From positions 1,302,001 to 1,366,000 of the forward strand of contig CP136493.1 of the NCBI GenBank assembly GCA_032768795.1: DNA of 64,000 nucleotides, read 5' to 3'. Position numbers and translations under genes: made by a program. This document shows, one piece after another, positions 11,042 through 23,857 of this stretch. This DNA comes from Tremella fuciformis (taxonomy: Eukaryota; Basidiomycota; Tremellomycetes; Tremellales; Tremellaceae). Below the pieces are notes generated by a model. That model searched no databases. It was not told where the DNA came from and saw only the letters and a program-made list of their open reading frames with translations. Position 1 is the stretch's first letter. Every line of letters begins with the position of its first letter.

Positions 11042-14000
11042 TCATACCGCCAGCCGGGGCAGCGGGGAGGGAGCGGCACTGCGGTCTCCCGCACCGAGAG
11101 GGATCGCCTCGTACGCCGAGCGATCGGGTCTGCGAAGACTGATGCGCCTGAGAAGCGGGACAGTGGACGCTCGTCGCTCAATGGCGGACGAGATGCTCAG
11201 GAGCGATCTGAGCGCATCGGCAAGGAGGTCCCCGGCATCGGCATAGACTTCTCTGAAGCCGGCGCGTATCCCGCTGACCTCGGCCGCTTGGCCAGGCATG
11301 AGACTCGACGCCGGGCGGCGCCACCACCGCAGTGTTAGGGAGGAGCAGACGACCGAGACGCTGGAGAAGGCCATGGCCGCGGCGGCCATCATGGGGTGGA
11401 GGTGGATATTCCACGGAAGGAGGATGCCCATGGCGAGCGGGATCATGAGAACGTTGTAGCAGCACGCCCAGAGGAGATTGGCCTTGATCTTGCTGAATAT
11501 CGTCTGGCCCAGGTCGAGCGCGGCGACGACGTCGAGCAGGTCCGAGCGCATGAGGACGACGTCGGCAGCTTCGATCGCGACCGAGGTGCCGGACGACAGG
11601 GCGATACCGAGGGAGGCGGCGACGAGTGCGGGCGAGTCGTTGATGCCGTCTCCGATCATCGCCACGCCCTTGCCGCCCTCCTGCGCGAGCAGGTCGCGCA
11701 CGATTTTGGCCTTGCCCTTCGGGGAGACGCCGGCGAAGACGTCGTCTTCGGAGATACCAACCTCTCGGGCGACAGCGCGGGCCGTAGGCGCCGCGTCGCC
11801 GGTGAGGAGCGTGACGGCGATACCCATGCGGCGGAGGGAAGTGATGGCCTGCAGAGAAGAGGCTTTGGGAGCGTCGGACAGAGCGACGGCGAGGACGGGG
11901 AGGGGCGGGGAGGAAGGTCGAATGACCGAGACGAAGATGACCGTACGCACCTGGGCGCTTTGTGATTGTTCAAAGTGTCGCAACGCCCCGGGGAGCGAGT
12001 TGTCCCCGTACGCCTCGGCCGACTTGTCGTCGCTTGAGAGCACGAAATCGGCCTTTCCCACACGGATCTTCTCTTGTCCTCGACCGTTGGCCAGCTTGAC
12101 AAGCGCCTCGATGCCCTCACCAGGGACCGACTCGAATTCGACGACTTCTCCATTTGGCGAGAGGAGTCGCGCATTCGCTAGGACCTGGCGGCTGTCCGAG
12201 GCGATGGCAACTGCGAGGGGATGTTCGGAGCGCGCTTCGGCCAGTGCGAGCAGCGCCAAGACCGTGTGCCTTTGTAACGGTGGCGCAGCCGTTGTGAGCG
12301 ATAAGCTGGCGGCAGCGTCAAGCTCGTTTGGCGCCTGCAAGCCCGGGGTGGCGAGATTAGGGCTAGGCGCCCAAGCCATATCTGTCACTCGCATCTTGCC
12401 TTCGGTGACCGTGCCGGTCTTGTCCAGTACCACTCGGCGGACATCGCGGCAGGCCTCGAGCGCCTTCCCGCCCTTGATCAGAATCCCGTTCCTGGCGCCA
12501 ACACCCGTGCCAACCATGACGGCCGTAGGGGTGCTGAGGCCAAGGGCGCAGGGACAAGCGACGACGACAACGGAGATGCAGAGCTTGAGACATACGCCAA
12601 AACGGCTCTCGCCCGGCGAATGGAAGACGCCTGGCAGGCTGTCCAGTGGGCGAAGCATGCAGATGAACATCCAGATGACGAATGTTGCGAGAGAGAGGGC
12701 GATGACGATAGGGACGAAGATACCGGCGACGCGGTCGGCAAACGCCTGGATGGGGGCTTTCGATGTCTGCGCATCCTCGACGAGCTTGACGATTTGCGAG
12801 AGGGCAGTGTCGGATCCTGCGCGGGTCACACGGAATGTAACGGTTCCAAGACCGTTGACTGTGCCTCCGATGACTGGGGAGTCGACCGTCTTGGGAACAG
12901 GCAAAGCTTCTCCTGTGACCATGGACTCGTCGACGGACGTCGAGCCGCTGAGGACCACGCCGTCCGCGGGGATCTTCTCCCCTGGAACGAGCAGGACGAC
13001 GTCGCCGAGCTGCACGAGCTCGGTGGGAATCTTGCGCGTGGCTGCGGATGTGTCGAGCTTCTCGCCTTCTGCTGGCGGGTCGACGAAGATGGTCGCCGAT
13101 GACGGCGTGAGGGCCATGAGATCGGTAAGCGCGGCAGAAGTCTTTCCCTTGGCCAGATTCTCAATGTACCGGCCAAGCGAGACAAAGGTGATGAGCATGG
13201 TGGATGTGTCGAAGAACAGCTTGGGACGGTAGTCGGGATCCGGGTTGAAGATGGCGAAGAACATGGCGCAGACAGAGTATCCAAAGGCGGCGGAAGTGCC
13301 AAGCACTACGAGCACGTCCCTGCACGTCAGCTTAGGACAGTGAAGGAGGACGGGGCGGGTGGCTCACATGGTGGCGGATTTGTGCTTGAGCGACTTCCAC
13401 GCGTTCTCGTAGAAGCCGCGGCCGAGCCAGACCTGGACAGGGATGGTCAAGGCGAGACAGGCCAGATCGCCGATGTATATGCCGCGACACAGCCTCCACA
13501 TCGTCCAGCCCATGAGCCAGCTGGGGAGGTACATGCTGAGCATGCCCACGATGAAGTTTGGGATGGCAAAGCACGCCGCGCGCACAAACGTGCGGCGCCA
13601 TTTCGCGGTCTCCTTGTGCTTCTGCAAGGAGGCGAGCTGCGAGTCGTTCTGCGTCGAAGTGGGGAGGAAGGAGAGCTGGGGGAAGGCCGCGGCGAGCGTA
13701 TCGACAATCGTCCGTAACGATACCAGTAGCGGCGAGTGCGAGAGGAGGAGGTGCGTATGGGGGAAGGGGCAGGCGACAGTGTGCACGCCGGCCAGTGCGG
13801 TGGTGATGTCCAGTATCGGTTCGACCAGGTCGGCATTCTCGAGGCCGTAGATGCGCAACTCGACTTCGTCGACCTCGCTGCGCTCCACGACCTCGGCGTC
13901 AAAGCCGATATCCTCTATCTCCTCTGCGATGCGCGCGTCGGTCCAATGCAGGCCCTTGGGATCCACAAAGTGCTCGTCATACTCGACGACCCCGCGCTCC

Positions 14001-14404
14001 GCCAGGAGAGACACCTGGACGCTGCGTATACCGGGCTGCTTCATCTGCCCCTCGATGCTGGCGACGCAGGCGCCGCACTGCGCTCAGCACACAGCCCCGC
14101 AGCCCCAGCCGAAGCACAGAGGGGGACTCACCGTCATGCCGCCTATGCGGAGCTCGACGCGTTTGCAGCCGGCCGGGTCGAGGAGGGCAGACTTGCTCGA
14201 CTCGCCGGGCTTGACCTCGTCATCTTCCAGCAGGACCTGGCCGTACGTCGCCTTGGGCGAGAAGAGCGCGAGTGGCGAGGCCATGATGGTCGACAGCAGC
14301 CCCGAGCTCGATGCTGTCCTCGAGTGCTGAGAGGTGGGATTGGGGATGGACCGAGAGGGCGAAGCCAAGTTGGCCGACGCCGAGCGGGTGTGCGAGCTGC
14401 TCAT
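11042..14404 (-). CDS. CCC2: P1B-type copper-transporting ATPase
   Basis: Copper pump of the Ccc2/ATP7 type, delivering Cu(I) to the secretory pathway for multicopper oxidases such as those of iron uptake. Exons (about 14404-14125, 14087-13367 and 13317-11042) give an HMA domain with [13 protein letters not shown], a second HMA-like unit without cysteines, eight predicted helices, TGE (SMVTGEALP), the CPC channel motif ([16 protein letters not shown]), the phosphorylation site [10 protein letters not shown], the SEHPLA motif and the hinge [10 protein letters not shown]. Removing the intron near 13318-13366 (branch GCTGACGTGCAG) joins ATM to [14 protein letters not shown]. The N-terminus carries about 90 Ser-rich residues before the HMA. 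The C-terminal tail after TLRWWRRP is long and Ser/Arg-rich. Confidence 0.92.
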
Positions 14405-15294
14405 GGCTAGACTTTTTACAGTAAGCTACGCCGTGCGATGTATGCGATGAGAGGCGCGAGGTGTCGGCCGAGGCGGCGTCGCTCAGGGCCAACAACAAGA
14501 GAGACGAGTCCTCTCCGACTGTTTGGAGTTGGTGTTGAGGTTGTAAAGCGACGATCCCCTCACTCCGCAGCTGTTACACCTCACTTGCACGACCCCACCG
14601 TCCGTCGTCGCCGTCGTCGTGTAAGAGAGGTGTCGTCACTGAGTCACTGGGTGCTTATTCAGAAAACAGCTTGGCGACGCAGCCCAAAATCCAAATCCAC
14701 GGCGACGGGTGGCGCAGAATTACCCGTTTGGGACGGAATGCGTCGGGCTCAATTGAACCCTCCTCGGCCGAAGGTTGGCTGCTATGTCCGGGACCTTAAC
14801 TTAGTGTATCTGATAGCGAGTGCTGTGAGGAAGATGGAGTGCCAGAGTGCAGGAAGTGCTCAATGAACAACGATATTGGACATCGCAAAGGTCGTAAGGC
14901 ATCTATTACATGCAGCAGCAAGAGCAGCGATGACAACTCCGCTCAAAGGACCTCTGCTCGGTCGCACTGTTTCATCTCGCAGGGGGTGCCGGTGTACAGC
15001 TATGCACAATGCATGAATGGCTATGGGCATGGTAAACACTAGACACTACTCTAAATGACAACATAATGCACAGCACGAATGATGAACGATAGGCGCGAGA
15101 CAGACTGCTTTGCTTGGACTTTTGTATACTGGGGAGAGCGGGACTGTGCAGGCGTGCTTACATGATCGACGGCGGCAGACGATGCAGGAGGGTAGGCCGA
15201 ATTTGTGGTTGCAGCGAAGGTCGCCCGTCACAGCCAGTGCCGATAAAAGGCGGGATAATCTGGGCTATCGAATGATCTTGACCTGCAGAGCATT
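14405..15294. other. intergenic region upstream of the copper ATPase
   Basis: 890 bp containing the copper ATPase promoter on one side and the VTA1 3' region on the other. It includes a short CGTCGTCGCCGTCGTCGTG trinucleotide run near 14602. No further gene is supported. Confidence 0.45.
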
Positions 15295-17180
15295 TCATCC
15301 GCCCAGATTGGCGAGGGCGAGGCGGAGCTCCTTCTTCGCAGTCTCAATATCGTCGTAGTCGAGAGCTGAGATGGCCCAACGAGCATGCTTCTGCGTATCC
15401 TCGAGTTGCTTGCGGCTCAGAGGCGCAGAGAGACCGAGCCCGTGGGGCTGAGCGACTGGAGGCGGTTGAGCTGGGACTGAGATGAGAGAGGGCGGTGGCG
15501 GAGGCGGCGGATGCATAGTGGCCGGCTTCTTGACTGGGGCAGGGCCACTGCCATTCTTCTGCCCGTTGCCGTTGGACGAGACGCTGTCTCCCCTGGACCG
15601 CACAGAGGGCTTAGTCGTAGACCCACCACCCGCTCGCGTATCCTGGTATGGAGGTGCAGACGGTTGCGTTGCGTGAGGGGCTTGCGGAGGGGCGGACGGA
15701 CCCCGTCTGGGCGAGGAGGGAGACGGAGTGAATGCCGAAGGTGGAGGAGCAGCAGGCGCGTCATACGAGTCGACGGTGATGTGTGTCGTGGCAGGCGAGA
15801 GAGGGGCTCCGTCGGGTCCCATGAATCGCACGTTTTTCTTGTCGGTTCCACCACTGACCGGACTGCTGGCACCTCCGTCGTATACGGGCGTGTTGACGGG
15901 AGCGATGTTGAAGCGCTGTTCCTCTCCTATTTCGGGAACACCGGGGGTGGCGACAGTGCTCCACGCGCCTGAGTCCGATCGTATGGGAGTCCGTGGCTCG
16001 GGGTTAACGTCGATAGTCGGGATGGATTTGGGTTTCTGAGCGGGCGAGGGTTTGGGCGAGACGATAGGCGTCACTTGTGAGGCAGGAGATCCACTGCCAT
16101 TGGCATTCCGTGGCATGACAGGACGAGATGACGACGAGAACGATCCGCGTCCCGTAGACGGCTGACTCGGAGGAGAGTGCATCGGCGGGGAATGAGGATC
16201 AGGCGATCCGAGGGGTATGCTAGGCAGCTGGTTTTCCACGGAAGTTTCTTCTGGCATCGCTGTACTGTCAGCCAGCGTCTTCAAGTCAATGGCAAAGCTC
16301 ACGCGGGCCGGCGGTGGGTGTCCTACCCTCTCGAAGCGCCTTTGCCCCATCGGCAGCCTTCCACCGGGCATACTGCAACTTCTGCTCCATCTAAGCGTCA
16401 GCCTGATCCAGATCCGCACGTCAATCAGCTGACCTCTTCCGTCATGCCGTTCTCGAAGCACCTGAGAACCTCGATGAACTGCCCCGCAACAACAAACTTG
16501 CGGATGGTACCTTTACCAGTGATGCCATTCCGATCGTCGTTGTCCGCAGACATGAACACCTTCAGGGCAAAGTTTTCGACATAAGCAGCGCCGGCCGCCT
16601 CGTTGGTGACGGCTTCGTGATCGCTCAGGATGCTCTTCATCTGATGGCAGATCAGCATTGATGCTCGCGGCGGAATGATGGCCATGACGCGTCCCGAGCA
16701 GTCCGTATGAAAAGGGCTCACCTGTTCGAGCGCATCCAGGAGAATCATGGCGAACTTGGTCCCTTCAGCTGAACGATTGGGGAGGGTGAGCGCTTTCTGC
16801 GCAGCGGAGAAGCAGCCTGTATGTCAGCTTGTGGATCATCGGTTTGGTCTGCTCAGCTGACACCAATAAGCGACCGCCGGATCCGCCTTTTTCAACTCCT
16901 TGGCGCGCTTGAGGATCTGCTCGCAGGCCTTCATCTCGAGCGGCACGCTCTCCGAGGGGATATTGACACCGTCCATCCTGGCAGCCTGACCTTCCTTCCA
17001 AGGGTATGCGCTGGTATGCCGGAAGACGGCCCTCGAGCCTTCCTTGTCGATAGAGGGGACGGTCGACCCCGCCGAGATGGCGTCGAGCTCTGGCGAAGTC
17101 GGGGGCGTGGGATAAGGGGCGAGATGATGGGGCGGCACAGAGGATGATTGGGAAGATCGTCTAGGCTGTTTGTGGCTCAT
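15295..17180 (-). CDS. VTA1: VTA1/LIP5-like ESCRT-III regulator of Vps4
   Basis: Co-activator of the Vps4 ATPase in multivesicular-body sorting. The N-terminal tandem-MIT region is visible: EQILKRAKELKKADPAVAYW, then ALTLPNRSAEGTKFAMILLD, MKSILSDHEAVTNEAAGAAY with FALKVFMSADNDD, and FVVAGQFIEVLRCFENG. A long Pro/Ser-rich linker follows, then a C-terminal Vps4-binding helix pair (KQLEDTQKHARWAISALDY and IETAKKELRLALANLGG). Introns lie near 16262-16301, 16389-16432, 16675-16720 and 16767-16860. The start is ATG 17180 (MSHKQPRRSS). Compared with the usual family start there are roughly 75-80 extra residues before the first helix. Confidence 0.87.
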
Positions 17181-18519
17181 GCCCGATATCGAGTGATGCG
17201 GTGGCAAGAGAGCAGGGTGAGAGAGGTGCGGGTGGTGGTGGGTGAAACGCCAGCGTCAGCACTCGATAGCTTTATCTCCCCTTTTTTCCTGTTCAATCAA
17301 GCTCTCCTGTCCTCCGTGCTCCGAGTTAAGAGGCCGAGGGGCCGGACGCGACGAGGTGTGATGTGATTGTACGCTGTACAAACACACTTGCGGTGTGATG
17401 GGATGAAAAGGAGTGGACAGCTCTGACCGACGCGAGAGTGCGTAGTCCCCCGCTGAGAGAGTGGCAAGACGTGATTAGGTGGGGTTTCCTCGGCGAGCGA
17501 GGCGATGATGCTGCTCCACTGGCTGGTAGCAGGCGCTCCGGATCTACCGACAGCGGCCGGGAAGGTAGCACAGCCAAGAGGAGGGAACGGGCGAGGCAAT
17601 GACAATGGCAATCAGGTTGGAAGGCGAGGTTGTAGGGAAGAAATGCCGCATGGGTATCCGAGCAAGGCGGGGAGTTGAAGGGATTGCGTCAGACAGAGCG
17701 ACAGGAAGGGGGGCTCACCTGGACCTTGCCGGCGGCCAGACACCTCACGGACCCCGTCGCTTGCTCTGCTCGACCAATGGGCAGCCGTCGAGTACCAAGA
17801 CCGACTACCAAGGGGTCAAGGTTGGCGTTTCAGCGTGTCGGTGATGAGTGTGGAGCAGCGCTGCGCTGCCTGATAGGCTGATGCTCGGGTACCTTGAACA
17901 ATTGAACGCTCGGTGCAGTGCAAGGTGCGGGCCGGTGATGGTGAGCCGGCGCCACTCGCCGCGTTGTCTAGAGACGGTGCTGGTCTGCGGTCCGAAGCTC
18001 CGAGCTGTTCTGCTCTGGGACAAGCTGCAAGGTGGGAGGAGAGCGGTGTCGATGAGAGAGATAGAGGAACGTCAACTACTAGAGTAGCGTTGATGGAGGA
18101 AATGAGCGAGAGGAATGACGACACCCCCTTTGACCAACTCGGACTCGCTCGGCCTAGCCGAAATTCCGGCTGCACCCATCTTGTGTTGTCCCAATTGCTC
18201 TATGATGTGGGCATGAGGGAGGCAAGCGTATTCGACGCGCCAGAACAGCGCGCCAGCATCGCCCGACACGTTCATTCTGTCAATACCGATGAACTAGCAC
18301 TGATCGGGCCCAATAGAAACGACTCCACCGATCATGATGGGCCTATCTCTCGACAGAGGCGCGCGCCAGATCCCACAAACAAACAGAGCACAGTCCAGTC
18401 GCGCATATTGCATGCATGGACGAGCCACGGGGATCCCCTGAGGGAAACGCGTGCTGTCGGACGACGATATGACCCCACACCAATCCATCTCTGTATACAG
18501 AACCAGGAACGGAGACAGA
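17181..18519. other. 1.3-kb intergenic region (VTA1 promoter, RPS14 3' flank)
   Basis: Both neighbours are on the minus strand. Frames here are short, mutually overlapping and without family resemblance, so I annotate no gene. The part near 17181-17700 should hold the VTA1 promoter and leader. Confidence 0.45.
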
Positions 18520-19284
<765 letters not shown>

Positions 19285-19509
19285 GGTGTCGATGTGTGAG
19301 GATTGAGGGATGGAGATGCCGACAACGATTTTGGCAGGACATTTGGCTGACCGGAGTTTGCCGGCGAATTTGGTCAAAAGGGGCGAGGGTCAATGTGGCA
19401 CATATTCCATTGTGGCGGCCCTTTACAATGGTCAATGGTCACATGCATACACCGTTACTGCTCGTGATCATTCCAGACATCACATGCACAGCTACCACGC
19501 CGCCGACCC

Positions 19510-22500
19510 CTATGGATCCTCGCCAGACGATTCTCTGCTGGCCAGCGCCAATCTATTGTTCAGCGACATCACATGGGCAAACCGTCAACACATACTTGTA
19601 AGCCTCCCGGACAGTCTTCTTCATGCGACCCGACTTTGACGATTTGTCACGGCACTCCCTCATCAGCTCACGTCACTCAGCGCCTAGTGAACTCACTGCC
19701 AAGTGCCACTCATCGATTTCTGACGACATTGAGCCGAACCCGCGCTGAAAAGGAGGATTGTGACTCACCATCCAGGGCGCCCAACAGATCCAGCCTATTC
19801 CTTGGAATCCACCCAAAGCTTGACTGGGAATCGAAGAATCTGACAAGCCAGACTTTCTCTCCCTTCGGTCTGAGCGCCTTGACGGCGTTGGGGATCTGTT
19901 TCTCATCCTCTACCGGATCCATCACCAGGCCGGGAAAGTAGGGATACGACGTCATCTTGGCCCATACTATCAGGTCAGCGGGAAGCTTGGCCTTGACTAG
20001 GAAATCTGACCCAGGACACCTGTTGGGAATTCCTCGTCGCGGGCCTCCTCAGCCGCGGCTTCCTGTTTGCTTGATTCTAGTCGCGATGTAGGCTTTCCCT
20101 TGGGTTTGTTAGGGCTGCTTCTTGCCGATGTGGCCAACGGAGTCGCATCTTTGTCGGTTCTTCGTACCACGGCAGAGCTCGGCGCACTGGAGATGGGAGT
20201 GGAGGAGGGCTGAGCCTCCGCCACGATCTGCGTACGAGTGCGCGGTCTCGGTGTCTCCGAACGTGCGTCGTCAGGATCGTCGCCCTCTAGTCTTCGGATG
20301 CGCTTGGATTGTCTCGGCGTGCCCGCGGATTGCTGATCTTCGTCCGCTTTTCTCTTCTTCGTGGCAGCATTGAGGAGCGCAGTGCGCGTCTTGACAGGCG
20401 AAGTCTGGGGCGTGAAATCTTCGCTGAGCTCGGACGATTGTGGCGGAGTGAGACTGCTCCGGAAAGCGGGAGGAGGTTGAACAATTTCTGATTTGACTTC
20501 TACTGATTGAGATTTCGCTGTCTTCGACTGCCGCTGCGGTGCTGGTCTAGGTGGCGACGGCGGTCGCTCTGCCCTGCGCCTCTTGGAGCCTTCAGGGAGG
20601 ACCCATCCGATATTGAATCGCTTGAACAGATCTTGACTATCTATGTCCGGAGTCATGAGTTCCAGTTGTCGCTCCTGTTCACGCCGCTCTCGATCATTCA
20701 AGACGGCTATTGTCTCGATACCTGCGACGCCTCGTTGTTGCCTCGATTGCGGACGCATGGAGCTTGTCGATGAGACCGGGCCCGTACTTGGACCATCTTC
20801 GCTAGGCTCAGTGGTTCGAGATTCGATGGGCTGCACACGGATGCTCCTGCGGCGCGATGGACCCGCTTGAACAGATTGTTCGTCTTCGTCCGGTGTCGGA
20901 TCCTGCACTCCCGAGTCCTCGGTGAAGGCTTTCTCCTTGGCCTCTGTCGCCCGGGTCGAGCGACCGGCGACTCTCTCCTGATATTTCGCCTCTCGCTCTT
21001 CCCATCGTTGTCTCTTTTCTGCCGCAGACATGCTCTTGCGGTTTTTGCTTGGACGAGGAGCGGGAGGCGGGGTAGGGTCTTTGGGACGCTCCAGGGCAAA
21101 AGAGAATACGGACGAAAGCCAATCTTGATTTGGCATACCAGCTGCTGGTTGCAACAAGCATTCGAGCAACATTTGCGACGGCTCAAGATCGCCCACCGCC
21201 CCAAAAGGGAGAGAAGGTAGTTCGTGATCATCATCATCCGATTCGGACCTAAACAAGTATCGAGACTGCGTCTTCAGAGTGTCCAATTCATCGAGGAGCG
21301 GCTTGGAGTTGGCCTTGATCCGCTTGGCTGTTCGATGGAACGGGTTGTCATTCGCGTTGTACAGCATTGCGTTGTCCAGCACAAGCCCGACATCTCTCTA
21401 TCACGTCAGCGCATGTCGACCGTAGGTCAGACCAGACATACCCTGAATTCGTCTACATTGAGATAAGCATTCTGCTCGAGCTTGTCGTCGATGTCCAACC
21501 AGCACATCGGCTCAGAAACGACGTCTAGGTAGTCCGGGACCTCCGCAACGTTGACTGGTCTGAGGAAAAGGTCTGTGCGATCCATGCTTGTTGTCAGCCT
21601 TATGCGGATCCTGGCACAGCTAACCCACGCAGAGATCTTGTCGAGTGTCATACGCAGTTTGCCATAGAACGGGAAGATGAAAGAGTCGATTACATCTTTG
21701 ATAGATTGAGCCTGGCGCAACTTCTCCTTTTCTCGCTTTCGCACCGACTCGGACAAAGTTCTGACGGTGTCGAGATCAGTTCGAAGCTTTTGCAGGAACT
21801 GCCCGTCAGCACAGTTACTTGAACTTCCGCTCACTTTCAGTTTCAAAGCCTTCTCGGCTTCAGATTGCTGCCGCGATGCTGAAGACGCGGTCCACGGCTG
21901 TATGTCAGCTTCAGTCATTCAGGCGGGAAGCGGATCACCTCGAGATGTAAGCGTTTGAGCAGGGGAGCACCACGCCGAGCCTCTCTTTTCAAGCTCCAAT
22001 AGCGGCACAGACGTTCTATGAATGGGTGGCGTTTGCGAATGGCGATCCTGGCGACGTATTCTTCGAGCTTGTTTACAATCATTCTCGGGACGATCGGCGG
22101 TCCAGGGCGATAGGATTTGGCATGCGCACGGGCAGACTTCGTAGTGACGGATGTTACGCGAGGCTGTGAGGCTGCGCGCTTCTGTGATGGCTTAGGACGT
22201 GCACGCCTGCTACCACCGTTCTCGGTGTATGACGAGTCGACATCGTCCTCATCCTCGACCCGATGAGCATCATACTGCTCATTAGCGTCCGGCGCGAGAT
22301 GTCCAAGCGGCTCTCACAGGCAGGTGCTTGTCACAATACGCCTTGAGCACACCGTCTGTATTGAGGGATTTCATGCTCATGAGAAGCCCGTGCTGTCGGG
22401 CACAAGTGACGTGAAACGCCACAAAGCAGCTTCGATCGGCGCACTGAATGCAGGCGCCGACCTTCTCCCGGCATAACGAGCAGGTCTGTTGAATCAGCGG

Positions 22501-23576
22501 TGTACGGGCGCCAAAGCACGACGTACAAGTTTCCAGCGATTCTTCGGTATGCTCTCCACCCCGTCTACTGGTTCCATATATATCGGGTTGCCGACAACAA
22601 GCTCCGGAATCCAGATTGCACAAAGCAAGTGCGCCCAATGACCGGTCGTAGTCTGCTTGAAAGCGCCGCCTTCGTTCGGGCAGAACAGACATGACTGGGG
22701 CTCAGCTCAGGCTGTATGGTAATGTCAATTCGCCCACCACAGGGTTCTCCGGCGACACTGTGCATTTGCGGCACAGCCACTGACCCTCTGGAATGTATGG
22801 CACGCCGTAGCAGTCTGACCGTGAGTCAACAACCCCAAACAACACCCAGTGACGGACCTTGATGCACAGCCAGATTGCACCCGTCACAGAAGACGATGGC
22901 ATTCGAGTTTTCTCCCTCAGAGTCATCGCACACAGCACATTTGGAGTCCTCGACCGGGGCATGCGAAGCAGGCTGTGGAATCCGCTTGATCTGGTTCGTC
23001 AGCCTTCCGCAAGTTGCCGCAAGTTCGTTTCTGACCAAGTTGAACCACTCCTTCTCGAGTTTGTCCATGATGATCTCGAACGCTTCATAGCTGATGGCGC
23101 CGGACTGGTCCTTCTTCCTCTCAGCGTTGATGGCATCCAACCAAGCTTGATCTGCGCTCGTCAGTAGTGAAGTCTAGAAGCCCCTGGAAATGACCAACCT
23201 TGTTCATCCATGTCATATTCCACCTGGACGGCCAGCTCGGCCTCTATCGGCTCTGACTCATTAGTACGAGCAGACACTTATCCAGTCCGCCTACCGATAT
23301 GGCGGATGTAGTAGTCTGGCCGCTCAAAGTCGGAGAAGTCATTGTCTACGAATCAGCCTTTCCGGTCCACAAGCGTGAATCAGCAAGTACCCACAGCCAT
23401 AAGAGCGACTTTGCTCCTGTATAGTCAGCAACGGACTCAGAGATACTCCAGTGAGGACGCACCGAGTGCACTCCCGCCGGTTGCAACAAGGTCTTGTCGT
23501 CCGTGACGACTCGAAAGGAGACCTTTGGCAACTGATGCTGATACTGCTGGTCCGCCGGGGTTTCCAGCTTGGGCAT
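19510..23576 (-). CDS. BRPF/NTO1-like histone reader (PHD-Zn knuckle-PHD, bromodomain, PWWP)
   Basis: Scaffold of a MYST-type histone acetyltransferase complex (NuA3/MOZ class) by analogy. In order: an EPL1-like N-terminus ([20 protein letters not shown], then [11 protein letters not shown]), a helical stretch, PHD1 ([20 protein letters not shown]), a zinc knuckle with GGAFKQTT and [11 protein letters not shown], an extended PHD2 ([30 protein letters not shown]), a bromodomain ([34 protein letters not shown]), a long disordered acidic/basic region, and a PWWP domain ([34 protein letters not shown]). Final exons give KKTVREAYK then [13 protein letters not shown] and a TAG at 19510. One junction between the PWWP and the last exons is unresolved. 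ATG is at 23576. Confidence 0.85.
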
Positions 23577-23857
23577 CTTGCTCTTCCTTCCTCCGCCTCA
23601 CCCCTGCGCATACAGGACCCGAGCTCTTCGGCCGCCCTGCTGGATCAGGACACGTATCTGAGTAATCCCAGACGAAACGAGAGAAGTGAGGAGGGGATCC
23701 GAGACCGAGACCTGATTCAGAGGGAGAAAGGCACTCGAGGTGGAGGCTGGCCACCCGACGCGTGCACCAAAACACGAGCCCCGAGCTGCACACTTCTTCC
23801 TTTCACCTCTTCTTGACCATCTCCTATCCCTCTAGCACACTTGTCTAGACCTCTGTC
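23577..23857. promoter_or_regulatory. divergent promoter between two chromatin-reader-like genes
   Basis: 281 bp separate the outward-facing start codons of the BRPF-like gene and the gene at 23858. The right half is pyrimidine-rich (CTTCCTTTCACCTCTTCTTG near 23797). The shared region could allow co-regulation, which is an inference from position only. Confidence 0.4.

Noticed and set aside
11478..13232. 584-codon open frame on the plus strand
   Set aside because: It lies exactly antisense to the copper ATPase, whose motifs are unambiguous. The frame is Ser/Thr/Arg-rich with no family resemblance, as expected for the complement of GC-rich coding DNA.
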